Source: Nepenthes gracilis (Eukaryota; Streptophyta; Magnoliopsida; Caryophyllales; Nepenthaceae). Taken from it: DNA of 64,000 bases. The notes under the pieces were generated by a model. It was not told where the DNA came from. It ran no database searches and was given only the letters and a program-made list of their open reading frames with translations. Shown here piece after piece: positions 53,051 to 62,663 of the stretch. The stretch is from contig BSYO01000022.1 in NCBI GenBank assembly GCA_033239525.1, positions 13,340,923 through 13,404,922 on the forward strand, in the 5' to 3' direction. A program made the translations under genes and the position numbers. Within the stretch, counting starts at the first letter, position 1. Each line of letters starts with the position of its first letter.

Positions 53051-55281
53051 GAAAAAACAACCAAACCACCCAAGGAAGGACCGGAGGCCGAACAAATCAG
53101 CACAACAAGGAAAACAGCAACCTTTTTTTTTTGGTAAGTAAGATTTTGGATTAAAAGGGAGAAAAATTACATAATCAATATTTTATCTCCAAGTGTTTTA
53201 ACTTGAAGATAAAACATAGGCGCTGGGGCATACCCCGAGCAAGAGTTACATCAGAAAGAATCAAATATCTCTAAGAGGACAACTAATTACGGACTCCACA
53301 GAATAAAAAACGGGCAAAGTGTAACGTTAACACGCCCATCCTATCAAATTTCAGCTCAGCCAAAACAACAAGCAACTCAAGCCAAAATAAAAGCGACCAC
53401 CATCAGCAGCAAAAGGCATCCAAGATCTCGCCCATCAAACCGACACCAGCAGAAATCAGCAAAAATCAGCAGAAAAGGGTCAAAGTCCAAACCCGCCAAC
53501 CACGAACAACAGTCCAGGCCCACCATCAGTCCAGACCCGATCACAGTAACATTCATCCTGCACATAGCGCCAGCCATGAGCAACAACAACAGGATGGGAT
53601 ATCAGATCCATTCATGTCCAACCCCATCAGTAGCAGGACCTACGTACATATCCAGCCCTGTCATGACCAGCAGTTCACAGCAAGCCGGCAGCAACATATC
53701 CAGCGCCTCAAAGACTTCAACGCGACCAAAGCAGAAAAGCACATAATCAGCACACTGTTCGAAGGGCAAGAGGTCCAACAGCATCCGAAAACAGAGCGGA
53801 TAGGCATGTAGGCACCCCAGCCCAGATTGCAGCTAAGCAGCTTACAGTCCACCTCAAAATAGTAGCAATGAGGAAACGTCAAAACATCAGGACTCCCCAC
53901 TGCTTCAGTTTCAGCATCTGCCTCCAGCAAGACCAATAGCTGCCTCAACAATTCCAAAACCCCCTCAACAGAAGGCTCTAGCAGCACCTACATAGCTCAC
54001 CCGGCAGCATCCCATTTTGATAGGCATACTCATCATACTTCAGCATCCAACGCAAGCATTCTTTATATTTTAAACCAGCTAACATCAGCAGCCACTGGAA
54101 ATCAGGTCCAGGACCTGCTGCACAGCCCATTCCAGCGAGACCGAGATCCGCTCCAAAATTTCAAAGCCCCCAACCAACAAATGGCTTTAGCAGCAGCCAA
54201 TTGCCTTCGTGTTTAATCCTCCTGCCACAACTTGATAGAATAGACATGCCATCTGAAAGTGATATTGCATCATAATCGCCCACTCCATCAAGGCATCTAA
54301 ACCAGCATATCAGGCCTCAGCAACAGCATCATACGCACCATCCTCCATCATGAAGATGACAGGAAGGGAGGACCGAACCAAAACATTGCTAGACTCAAAC
54401 CCAGAATGCCATACAGAGAGTGCAAATATAGCAGCATCTCGTGGCATCACCATCCAACCCCTTCAAGCCCATTGACTAGCCCGAACAGCATCAGAATAAC
54501 CAAACTTGCAACTGAAAGTATATCTAGTCCAACTGCCCAACCCAGCAAACAGGGTCATGCAATTGATATCAGCATCAAAATTCTTCGAGTGCAACAGCAG
54601 AGCACTTTTGGCAGCTTACGGACACATGGAAAATGTAAGGACATCACAAACCCAGACTTTGAATTCCTCACACTAACCATCACAGCAAAAACCGGGAACA
54701 ACTTCCTGCACTTCACACGTAGCTCACTATAGCAAAGGCCAACAAAAATTCAGTAAGGGAGACTCAAACCAGTAGAAACATCAACCATCAACCCACTCCA
54801 TCCCAAGGTCCCCAATAGCATATCAACCAACATGTTCATCATCCACAGATATCAGACAGGGGTAGCACCACCACCGCATAGGGACTCAACCAGGAGTGAC
54901 TTCAACAAGACCGCATCCCAAGATCACAACCAAGAATGCCAACCCACTCAGGGCTAAGACAGAGGGGTAGCCCCAACCATGCCCGTCTTGTCTTAAACAG
55001 TTACCGAGAAGTTGCCCCAACCACATACAGTCACACCAAAAGGAAATAGAGATGGGCGCCAAAAATTATTATTATTTTTTTTTTGGGGGGGGGAGGGAAA
55101 TTGGAGAACCAACTTCAAAGGGAGAACACTAGAAGAAAGCGCCACTGACCAATAGCACCAGTAGCAACCAAAACAAAAACAGTCGAAGGGAAAAGCATCA
55201 TCTGATACAAACATGACAACGCCTAAGTTATTAATTTTTTTTTTATATTAACCCTTTTTTTTTATCAATTCCCTTTTTTTT

Positions 55282-56168
55282 TTATAAACCCCATCGCATC
55301 CGGAATGACCTAGAGCCATCCCTGTCAGACACCGAGATGGTCAAAAGTTTAAGCCTCACACCATTGACCACCATAGCGGAGAGATGGGAGAAGTCTTGGG
55401 GAGGAGATTTTTGAAAAATTTGATGATTTTGTTCCTTTCATATGAAGTAGACAATGGCGGCTAAAGATAAACGCTTAGAGACAGCCTGAATACTTTTCCC
55501 CTTCCACAAAGAGGCAGCCCAAAGAATATTTTGATACCACTCAGGATGGGGCCAATGCATACCTGAATGCTTTTGAACTTTAGTCCATACAGCTTTCGAA
55601 TAAGGGCAGGAGAAAAACAGATGATCGAGGTCTTCATCTCCTATGTTGCAAAGGATGCATTTGGGTGAGAGATTAGGTATATAATGGAGGCGGTCGATGG
55701 TATTCAGTCTCCCCTTAATAGCAAGCCAAAGGGTAAATGCATGAGAAGGAATATGGGAAGGCCTCCATACCAAATGAGCCCAGATAACCCGAGGTTTAGG
55801 AGGATGGATGAGAAAATAAGCCGACTTAGACGAGAAGCTGCCATTGACATTCCCAGACCATCTCAGAGAGTCTTTTTGATTGTTACAGGGAAGTTTAGCC
55901 GGCATATTCATGGCGAGGTAATAGTAACTGCCACCTTCACAGGGTCCCATTCAACCCAAATCCTCCCAACAGAAGAAATGCAATAGTTCATGGCCCAGAG
56001 CCAATGGGGATTAATTCTAGCCGAAATGGAGGCTGCATTTTTCTCAGCAACCTTAGTCTCAACAAGGCCAATAATGGAGCAAGAGTAGGACCGAATGAGG
56101 TTGCGAACTTCATGGGACTTCACAATCTCATTGAGTCCCCTCACATTCCAACAAGCAATATTAGACAT
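55282..56168 (-). pseudogene. LINE-D ORF2 with internal deletion (endonuclease start fused to C-terminus)
   Basis: Start MSNIACWNVRGLNE at 56,168; GLVETKVAEKNAAS and RIWVEWDPVKVAVT follow, then at about 55,915 the sequence jumps to LAMNMPAKLPCNNQKDSLRW and the zf-RVT domain (SKSAYFLIHPPKP, CILCNIGDEDLDHLFFSC). The rest of the endonuclease and the whole RT are gone (roughly 2.7 kb). Ends ...SFRMRWGL with TAA at 55,282-55,284, right at an A-tract. A frameshift near 55,430. Confidence 0.88.
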
Positions 56169-56582
56169 TAGAGACCGGCATAGGGGGGTTGCGCTCCACA
56201 GACCCCCGTGCATTTTTTATCTTCTTAGCGCCTTTACGGCTCCTGCTCTTAGACACAAGTTTACAGCCATTGGTGTCAGACATGTCAGAAACAGATCCTG
56301 GACTCATAAAGCCATTGTGCAAGAAAGGGAGGGCTTATCAGGATTTTTCTAGATTCCCACTGTCACCTCCGAAGGAGACATAGGAAGTTCAATGACCGGG
56401 GCCTCGACTTCGGAATAATTAGTTCCAATACTTGTACTCTCCAACTCGGGGGCCGGGAGAGACTTGACCTGGAGCTCAAAGCCAACAGAGGACCGCCCCT
56501 CCTCTGGCTCCACTGTGATAGGGGCATTTTGTACTTTAGGAGGCAGGGATGAGACAGGGTCACAGGGAAGAGGAGCTACAGA
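56161..56582 (-). pseudogene. LINE-D ORF1, C-terminal part
   Basis: Acidic/Pro/Ser-rich segment (VTVEPEEGRSSVGFELQ, PELESTSIGTNYSEVEAPV) and a basic end leading to a stop at 56,161-56,163, which overlaps the ORF2 ATG. The DUF4283 part lies upstream of the 5' truncation and is absent. Confidence 0.65.
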
Positions 56583-56754
56583 AAGGAAAACAGCAACCAG
56601 TAGGAACCAAGGCAAAAGGAGCCGCGAGGAGCCCCACCCGGCAAGGCACCATCAGACGATAACCATAGTGCAAAGGCTCCAGCAGCACAACCCTCAGGGC
56701 CAACGAGAAAACCAGCAGCCACAACGGCCACGAAAAGGCAGCACAATTTTTTTT

Positions 56755-59007
56755 TTTTATAAGTTCCAACGTCTAGCCAGTGAATGGTTTGGGCGACCAT
56801 CAACATGCAAGGAGGTCTTCAGCTTGTCCCTAACAGCGTTTGAAATTTGGGAGCAGATCTGGGAAACATTCTGGTGAGAGGATTTCTCAAAGATACGATT
56901 ATTACGTTCTCTCCAAATAAAATAAACAGTGGCCGCAAGAGAAAGGCGCTTTGAAAGGGCAATGAGATTCTTTCCTTTCCACCTGTGTGCAGCCCATTCA
57001 ACATTTTGGAACCAATTTGGGTAGGGCCACTGAATGCCAGCAATCCGTTGGATAGAGGTTCACACAGAGGAGGAGAACGGGCAAGAGAAAAAAAGATGGT
57101 CATCGTTTTCGGCATCCGAATCACAAAGAGAGCAATTTGGGGAAAGGTTGGGAACCCCGTGAACACGGTCAGAGGTATTAAGTCGACCTTTTATAGCCAA
57201 CCAAATGGTGAAAGCGTGGGCAGGAATATGGAAAGAGCCCCAGACTAAGTTGGTCCAGTTCAGCTTCGGTTTAGGGGGGTGAAAAAGAAGGTAGGCAGAT
57301 TTAGACGAGAAAATACCATTTGGGCTACCGACCCATTTCCAGAAGTCTTTTTGCTCATTGTTGGGGAGATAATGGGGCATGTTTGAGGCGAGACTAGAAA
57401 CCTCCTGATCAAAAGGGTTAGGCTAGACCCATTGGTCATTTCTCATTATTTGATACACCTTGCCGTCCCAAGATAAACCGGTGACTGAACGGATGCGGTC
57501 TGTGCACACCCAACTGAGGGGGCCAATTGGGTGCCAATGGTCGTGCCAGACAAAGGTATCAACGCCATCTCCAATGATCTTAAGAGAATGCAAGCACATG
57601 AAGGTACGAAGTTTCATGATCTTCCTCCAGCTCCAAGGGGCCGAATCAGGGACTTTGAGGGTCCAGATGCACCGGTCCTTGATTCTAGTCTTGTGAATCC
57701 ATGAAGACCAAGCTGATTCAGGGTCTTTGGACATGATACGCCAAAAGAGTTTACAGATGAGGGCTTTATTTTGAGCCTGCAAATTCTTGAGCCCCGGCCC
57801 ACCTTCACTATTAGGGTAACAGATGTCGTTCCAGGCCACTTTTGCGTTGGCCTTCCCCTCCATAGGGCCATTCCAAAGGAAACGCCTCAAAATGCAATCG
57901 ATCTGGTTGAGAATTGATTTGGGTAAAATGAAGATTGAAGCCCAATAGAGGTGGATGGATGAGAGGATAGAGGCAACCAATTGGAGGCGACCCCCAAAGG
58001 AGAGCCACCTATTCTTCCAAGATTTGATGCGACGAGTAATTCTCTCAGTGAGAGCCTGACAGTCCCGAATCGACAGCCTGGTGGAGATCAGGGGAACGCC
58101 GAGGTATCTAATGAGGAGAGAACCAACTTTGAACCCCAGGACATTTGCAATATTCTGATTCAAGGATGGGTCTTTAGCGCAAATGAAAACCTCGCTCTTG
58201 TTTGTGTTTGCCGACAGTCCAGAAAGCCAATAGAATTCCTCAAGACAATCTTTGAAGATCCGTATAGAGCAGACATCAGCACGAGAGAATAGGAGAAGGT
58301 CATCGGCAAAGGCAAGCATGACAGTATGAGTCGATTCACAATTCCAGTGAAAAGTAAACATATTGTTCCTACGAGCTTTGGTTTTGATAATCTCATTCAA
58401 CACCTCCATCGCCAGAACAAAGAGGTAAGGAGAAATGGGATCACCTTGACGAAGACCCTTACCCCCTTTGAAGAAACCAACCGCTTCCCCGTTAATATTA
58501 ACAGAGTACGAGGGGGTGGTAATGCATTGTCTAATCCAGTTTATCATTTTGGGAGGGAATTTCATGATGGTCAGAATATTGATGATGAAATTCCAGTGGA
58601 CAGAGTTGTAGGCTTTCATGAGGTCAATCTTCATAGTACAGCATGGGGGGTCATGACCAATATGATACTTATGGAGAAGCTCTTGGGCAAGGAGAATGTT
58701 GTCACTGATTTGGCGGCCCGCCACAAAAGCTGTTTGGCATTTGTCCACAAGATAAGGTAAGGTCATCTTTAACCGATTAGCAATAATCTTCGAGATGACT
58801 TTGTATATGACATTGCAGCAAGAGATGGGACGGTAGTTAGATACCAAACGAGAAGACTGGGTTTTGGGAATAAGACTGATGATCGTAGAGTTCATTTGTT
58901 TGAGAAGGTTTCTGTGATTGAAAAAGTCACGAATGGCTTCACAGACAGATGAACCTATGATATCCCACGACTCCTTAAAGAAGTGGGAGCTGAAACCATC
59001 AGGACCC
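56755..59007 (-). pseudogene. LINE-C ORF2, RT to C-terminus (longest open frame)
   Basis: Open from 59,007 to a single TGG-to-TAG stop at 57,423-57,425: [91 protein letters not shown] (FADD), SWKNRWLSFGGRLQLVASIL, GGPGLKNLQAQNKAL. After the stop: zf-RVT (SKSAYLLFHPPKP, CSLCDSDAENDDHLFFSC) with one frameshift near 57,060-57,170. The endonuclease is missing. The apparent N-terminal 85 residues of the open frame come from SINE copy 6 and are not ORF2. Confidence 0.92.
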
Positions 59008-59194
59008 GCCGAAGCGGGCGTTGGCGGAGTGGTTAAACGCATGGACGTGCGCCTCCCCCACTCGGGTTCAACTCCCCGCGGAAGCATAAGTGGCACTGTG
59101 CCTCCCAAAAAATCCCGCAAGGGATTTCTGGGTAATGGGGCCGCGAGTGCGGTGGGGCTAGTCACTATAAAAAGCTTACCCTTAACACACTTTT
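59008..59194 (+). mobile_element. tRNA-derived SINE, copy 6 (subfamily b)
   Basis: Best-preserved tRNA head: box A TGGCGGAGTGG (59,022-59,032) and box B GGTTCAACTCC (59,065-59,075), closest to Leu/Ser-type tRNA spacing by eye. The hairpin is AAATCCC-GCAA-GGGATTT, then CCGC-GAGT-GCGG. Ends CTTAACACACTTTT. It sits between truncated LINE-C (-) and a LINE 5' UTR (+). Confidence 0.9.
59022..59075 (+). promoter_or_regulatory. Pol III A and B boxes of SINE copy 6
   Basis: TGGCGGAGTGG and GGTTCAACTCC match the tRNA consensus (TRGCNNAGNGG, GGTTCRANTCC), with 32 bp between them. A usable internal promoter by sequence. Confidence 0.75.
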
Positions 59195-59528
59195 CATGGA
59201 GCCTCTTGGGCTCTCGCTTCTCTCTTCTATTCAAAATTCGTTTGAATTTTGAATCTGCCCGGCGTCATCCGTGACAGCTCCGTCTTGGGTGCCGGCGGCT
59301 CCGGTGCCGGCCACGGTCGGCCTCCCGACAGCTTGACCGGCCCCCCACCCTCTCCCGGCTTCCCATCTTCACCGTCCCGTCTCCAATCGGGTGGTCTGTC
59401 TTGGCGCCTTCGCTAATTTTCGTCGCTTCCGTTGTGGTTAGAATTCGATGCTCCTCTTCTGATTTGGGGCGAGGGCTCTCATTCGGATGATGATTTCGTG
59501 GCTGGGGTCCTTTGGGCTCTGCGGTGGC
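59195..59528 (+). other. Isolated LINE-family 5' UTR (plus)
   Basis: GGGCTCTCGCTTCTCTC, AATTCGTTTGAATTTTGAA and the GCCGGCGGCTCCGGTGCCGG block match element starts at 19,490, 2,590 and 32,163. Broken off at 59,529 by the LTR. No ORF1 follows. Confidence 0.7.
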
Positions 59529-59639
59529 TGTAACGACCCAAATTTCAAAACCTAGAAAATTAGTCATTGGGTCCGGTCAACGCTAGTTGACCGGAAATTA
59601 TAATGAGGTTGCCCTAAGACAAAAATCAAATGGGTTTAT

Positions 59640-60175
59640 CAACTTTGGCCCTGCTTAACGAAAAGGAGTTCCGCTTTTGAACTACAAAGAGGTCCGGCTT
59701 CGAACAAAATCCAAACCAAAAATCAAGTCCGGATTTTCTAGGAGAAAAGAAGTCTGGACTTCCCTTGGTAAAAGGAAGTCCGGATAACAAGGGAAAATTT
59801 CCATCATCAAATCCGGTCAAGTTGACCGGAAAATGAAAGAAGAAAGATACATCGACTTAAGATGGAATCAAGTTCGGCCTTAAGAAGTCCGGAATAAGAA
59901 GTCCGGATTTCATTGATGAAATTCTAGTCGGGATGTTAAGGATGAAAATAAAGTCTGGATTTCCGCAGTGAAAATGAAGTCCGGATTTCCGCAGTAAAAA
60001 TGAAGTTCGGATTTCCAAAGTAAAAAGAAGTTCGGATGTCCCTTGGTAAAGAAGAACTCCGAATTTCCGTATTGAATGGAAGTCCGGATTACATTGAAGA
60101 AAAGAAGTCCAGATTCTTTCGGAATTAAGAACTCCGGCAATTGTAATTAAAATGCACTCCGGATTCCCATAAAAA
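59640..60175 (+). repeat. LTR U3 motif array (AAGTCCGGATTT)
   Basis: AAGTCCGGATTTCC-like words recur about 15 times at 20-40 nt spacing, with A-rich spacers (GTAAAAAGAAG). Confidence 0.8.
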
Positions 60176-60416
60176 GTCAGTCCAGCCCTGAAGCAGTTGT
60201 GAAATCAAAGGTTGTTCAAGAAAGTGAAGGAGCGGGAGTGATGACTTGAGACATTGGGAAGATACAACAATGAATGATTTATCTATTCCCGAAACTTGTT
60301 GGAAAATAAAAATCATAAAAAATCTAGCTAATTCCAAGGTTTTGGAAATACAAAGCCATAAATAAGAAACTTGAAAAAATGTGAAGTCATAAATAAAGGC
60401 CACCTAACCGAGGGCC

Positions 60417-60425
60417 TATAAATAA
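60417..60425 (+). promoter_or_regulatory. LTR TATA box (TATAAATAA)
   Basis: TATAAATAA follows GAGGGCC; a sister sequence, CATAAATAAAGGCC, lies 29 bp upstream. If used, transcription would begin about 30 bp downstream, near 60,450. Confidence 0.6.
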
Positions 60426-60844
60426 AGGCTTAAGATCAGCAGAAAAAGACACCACTAGAAGCTCCTAGTAGAGAAAGAAATCAAAGGCTAAGGCAACATA
60501 AGAAAAGAATTCTGGCAAGATACTCACCCCTATTTATAAAATTCATGTTTTATTTATATTGTTATAAAATTATATGAAATTCTGTATAAGTATACTTTTG
60601 CTGTTCACACTGAAAGGCATGTTTAAAGGAAATTCTGTTATGCATGATGTTGGATTTCGTTATGATTTATCGCCAATGATTATGAATTTTTCCCAATGCA
60701 TGTTCTGAAATAAATTGTAGACTTTATGATGAAATATGAATTCTCGCTATTAATCCTTGTTTCACAACTGATCTCTCGAATTGAACAATAAAGGACCTTC
60801 GGCATCCTTACCAAACATGATTTAGGGAACTTGGTTTTTTTTTA

Positions 60845-61770
60845 TGTACTCCGTCCCATTATGAAAAGTAGTCCGTCCTTCGTTTAAAAAGAACTCCGCC
60901 ATCAGAAAAAAAGAGAACTCCGGCCTTTACATCTTTAAAAGTGCTCCGTTCCTTTGTTTTGAATTGAACTCCGGTTATAAATTCCGTATTTAGAGCTTCG
61001 GATTTTATAAGAAAGTAAACTCCGGAATTATGAACTCCGAATTTTGAATGAATAGCGTTCCGTCTTTTGAAAAAGAAATCACTCTGTCCCTTTTTAAAAG
61101 AAAGAGCTCCGGACTTTGATGATAATAAATGAACTCCGTCTTTTATGAATTAAAAACTCTGTTTTCTTATGAACTTTGGATTTCAGAAAGGAACTCCGGC
61201 TTTGATAAAAGGACTTCGGCTTTTGGAACTCCGTCCTGCTGTTTGAAAAAGAACTCCGGAATTTGATGAAAAACACTCCGTCCTTTTTATAAAAAGAACT
61301 CCGTCCTTTGCAGTACTCCGTACTTTTATTTTGAAAAGAACTCCGACCTTGAGGAAAAACAACTTCGGCTTTAAAAGAACTTCGAATTTTGACTACGGCT
61401 TTCGATTGAAGAAAGAGCTTCGGCTTTTGAAACCTGCCTTACTCAAAGAACTCCGTCTTTTGAAAAGAGCTCCGCCATTCAAAGCACTCCGTCCGTTTAA
61501 AAGAAAAGACCTCTGTACATTTTAAGAAAAGGCACTCCATCCCTTTGAAAAGAAAAGTACTCCGGTTTTGATAAGAAAGGCACTCCGTCCATTTGAAAGG
61601 AAAAGCACTCCGGTTTTAATAAGAAAAAGTACTCCGCCAAGGAAGAAAAAGAGCTCCGCCCTTCGTAAAGAAAAAGTACTCCTGCAAAACAAGAATAAAG
61701 GACTTTGATTTTTGACTCTGGATTTAAAGACCTTCAAGTTTAAAAATGGACTTCGGTTTCGAAAGAAAAG
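60845..61770 (+). repeat. LTR downstream motif array (GAACTCCGTCCTTTT)
   Basis: About 35 copies of ACTCCG(T/G)CC-type words between A/T-rich spacers (TTTTGAAAAGAA). The opposite strand gives spurious short ORFs rich in RSSF repeats; they are not genes. Confidence 0.88.
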
Positions 61771-62652
61771 AACTTCTAATGATATGGACTTCAATGAATG
61801 AAGTAAAGAACAAGGCTATATGAAAACACATGGATTATGGACAGCAAGTGGAACTCTTCCGACTTTTGAACTATGATATATTGCCAATAAAGAACACGAA
61901 CCAAGAACCAAGTTTCCATTAAACTTGCTGTTAAAGATGGATGAAGGATATTAGAGTGACACTCGAGGATGCCTCCTGGGCCACGGGAGGGGACCTTTTG
62001 GTGGCATAAGAACTATGGACTATGGCCCCGTATGTCGGGTTAAAGGCATTACCTCCCGCCCCGGGGAGCATAATGAGGGGATACGGCTTTAGGTTGTGGG
62101 GTAGCACACAACCCGTCCTCGATATTGACCGCTCCCGTCCGGTCCCTAAAGATGATATGAATTCCGAATGATTTTGATGAATTTTCTAAAGACAAGATGA
62201 AAAGAATATAAACCAAGAAGAAACGATATGATGATTTTTATTATGCTATACTATGATCTATAATTTGATTATATGTATGCTTCTGTTTTCTGCATGTGAG
62301 TATCCCTGGCTTTTGTAGCTCACTCTTGTAAATTTTCAGATGACAAGTTCATGGAGGACGAAGTTGAGTAGAGTTCTATGGTGTAGCTGAATGTCTAAGT
62401 TTGGCCGAGCAGATTTTAGGAGTTTTGTTTATTTTGTTTGAGGAAACTTGTAATATTGATTCCGCTGCTTATGAATGTTAGAATATTTCCGTGACATTTT
62501 GGAATTTATGAAATTATTAATCTTTAGAATGCATCTCAGGTTTGGAATAAAGAAAAGAAAAATTTTTATGTTCACCCTTTTTATCTCTTATTTATAAGAA
62601 CTTTGGATTTGATGATGGCTTTTGATGGTAATAAAAGTCGGGTCGTCAAAGT

Positions 62653-62663
62653 TGGTATCAGAG
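62653..62663 (+). other. Primer-binding site, tRNA-iMet type
   Basis: TGGTATCAGAG, complementary to the 3' end of initiator tRNA-Met, 4 nt after the LTR. Typical of plant Ty3 and many Copia elements. Confidence 0.85.

Larger units (their letters stand above)
53123..56582 (-). mobile_element. LINE-D (3.46 kb), internally deleted LINE inside LINE-C
   Basis: Flanked by the 16-bp TSD AAGGAAAACAGCAACC (53,107-53,122 and 56,583-56,598). 3' end: T-run, GGTAAGTAAG, stem-loop 53,180-53,219, GGGCATACCCCGAGC. 3' UTR 53,240-55,281 with A-tracts at ~55,075, 55,236, 55,255 and 55,274. A short ORF2 and the end of ORF1 follow. 5'-truncated within ORF1. Confidence 0.94.
51249..59007 (-). mobile_element. LINE-C, minus, 5' end lost
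   Basis: 3' end at 51,249 (T-run, GGTAAGTAAGAGTG, stem-loop 51,310-51,348 with ATGTG against CACAT, GGGCATTCCCCGAGC). CAGCA-rich 3' UTR from 51,380 to 53,122, resuming at 56,599 after LINE-D, then an A-tract at ~56,748-56,757 and ORF2 to 59,007, where it ends abruptly at SINE copy 6. The TSD partner of CCATCATTC was not found, so the 5' part was probably lost when the SINE / 5'-UTR block arrived. Confidence 0.8.
59529..62648 (+). mobile_element. 5' LTR (3.1 kb) of a Ty3-type retrotransposon
   Basis: Starts TGTAACGACCC and ends GGGTCGTCA, imperfect terminal inverted repeats with TG...CA ends, directly followed after 4 nt by the primer site. Contains a TATA box at 60,417 and two fields of CTCCG motifs, one upstream and one downstream of it. 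A GC-rich block (GCCCCGGGGAGC, 62,055-62,070) lies in the 3' part. The 3' LTR is outside the window, so the pair cannot be compared. Confidence 0.85.

Noticed and set aside
59022..59075. A genuine tRNA gene at SINE copy 6
   Set aside because: Boxes A and B are good, but no acceptor-stem closure or anticodon arm could be placed, and the sequence continues into a SINE body shared with five other copies.
57423..59234. 603-codon frame as a possible functional reverse transcriptase gene
   Set aside because: It starts inside a SINE, lacks the endonuclease, ends at a nonsense codon before the zf-RVT domain, and has no 5' UTR. It is a truncated LINE.
59523..59528. TSD of the LTR retrotransposon (GGTGGC)
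   Set aside because: The 3' LTR and right flank are outside the window, so the duplication cannot be verified.
61094..61276. Repeat-rich basic short protein (RSSF repeats) on the minus strand of the LTR
   Set aside because: A by-product of the CTCCG motif array; the same pattern occurs in several frames and is broken by stops.
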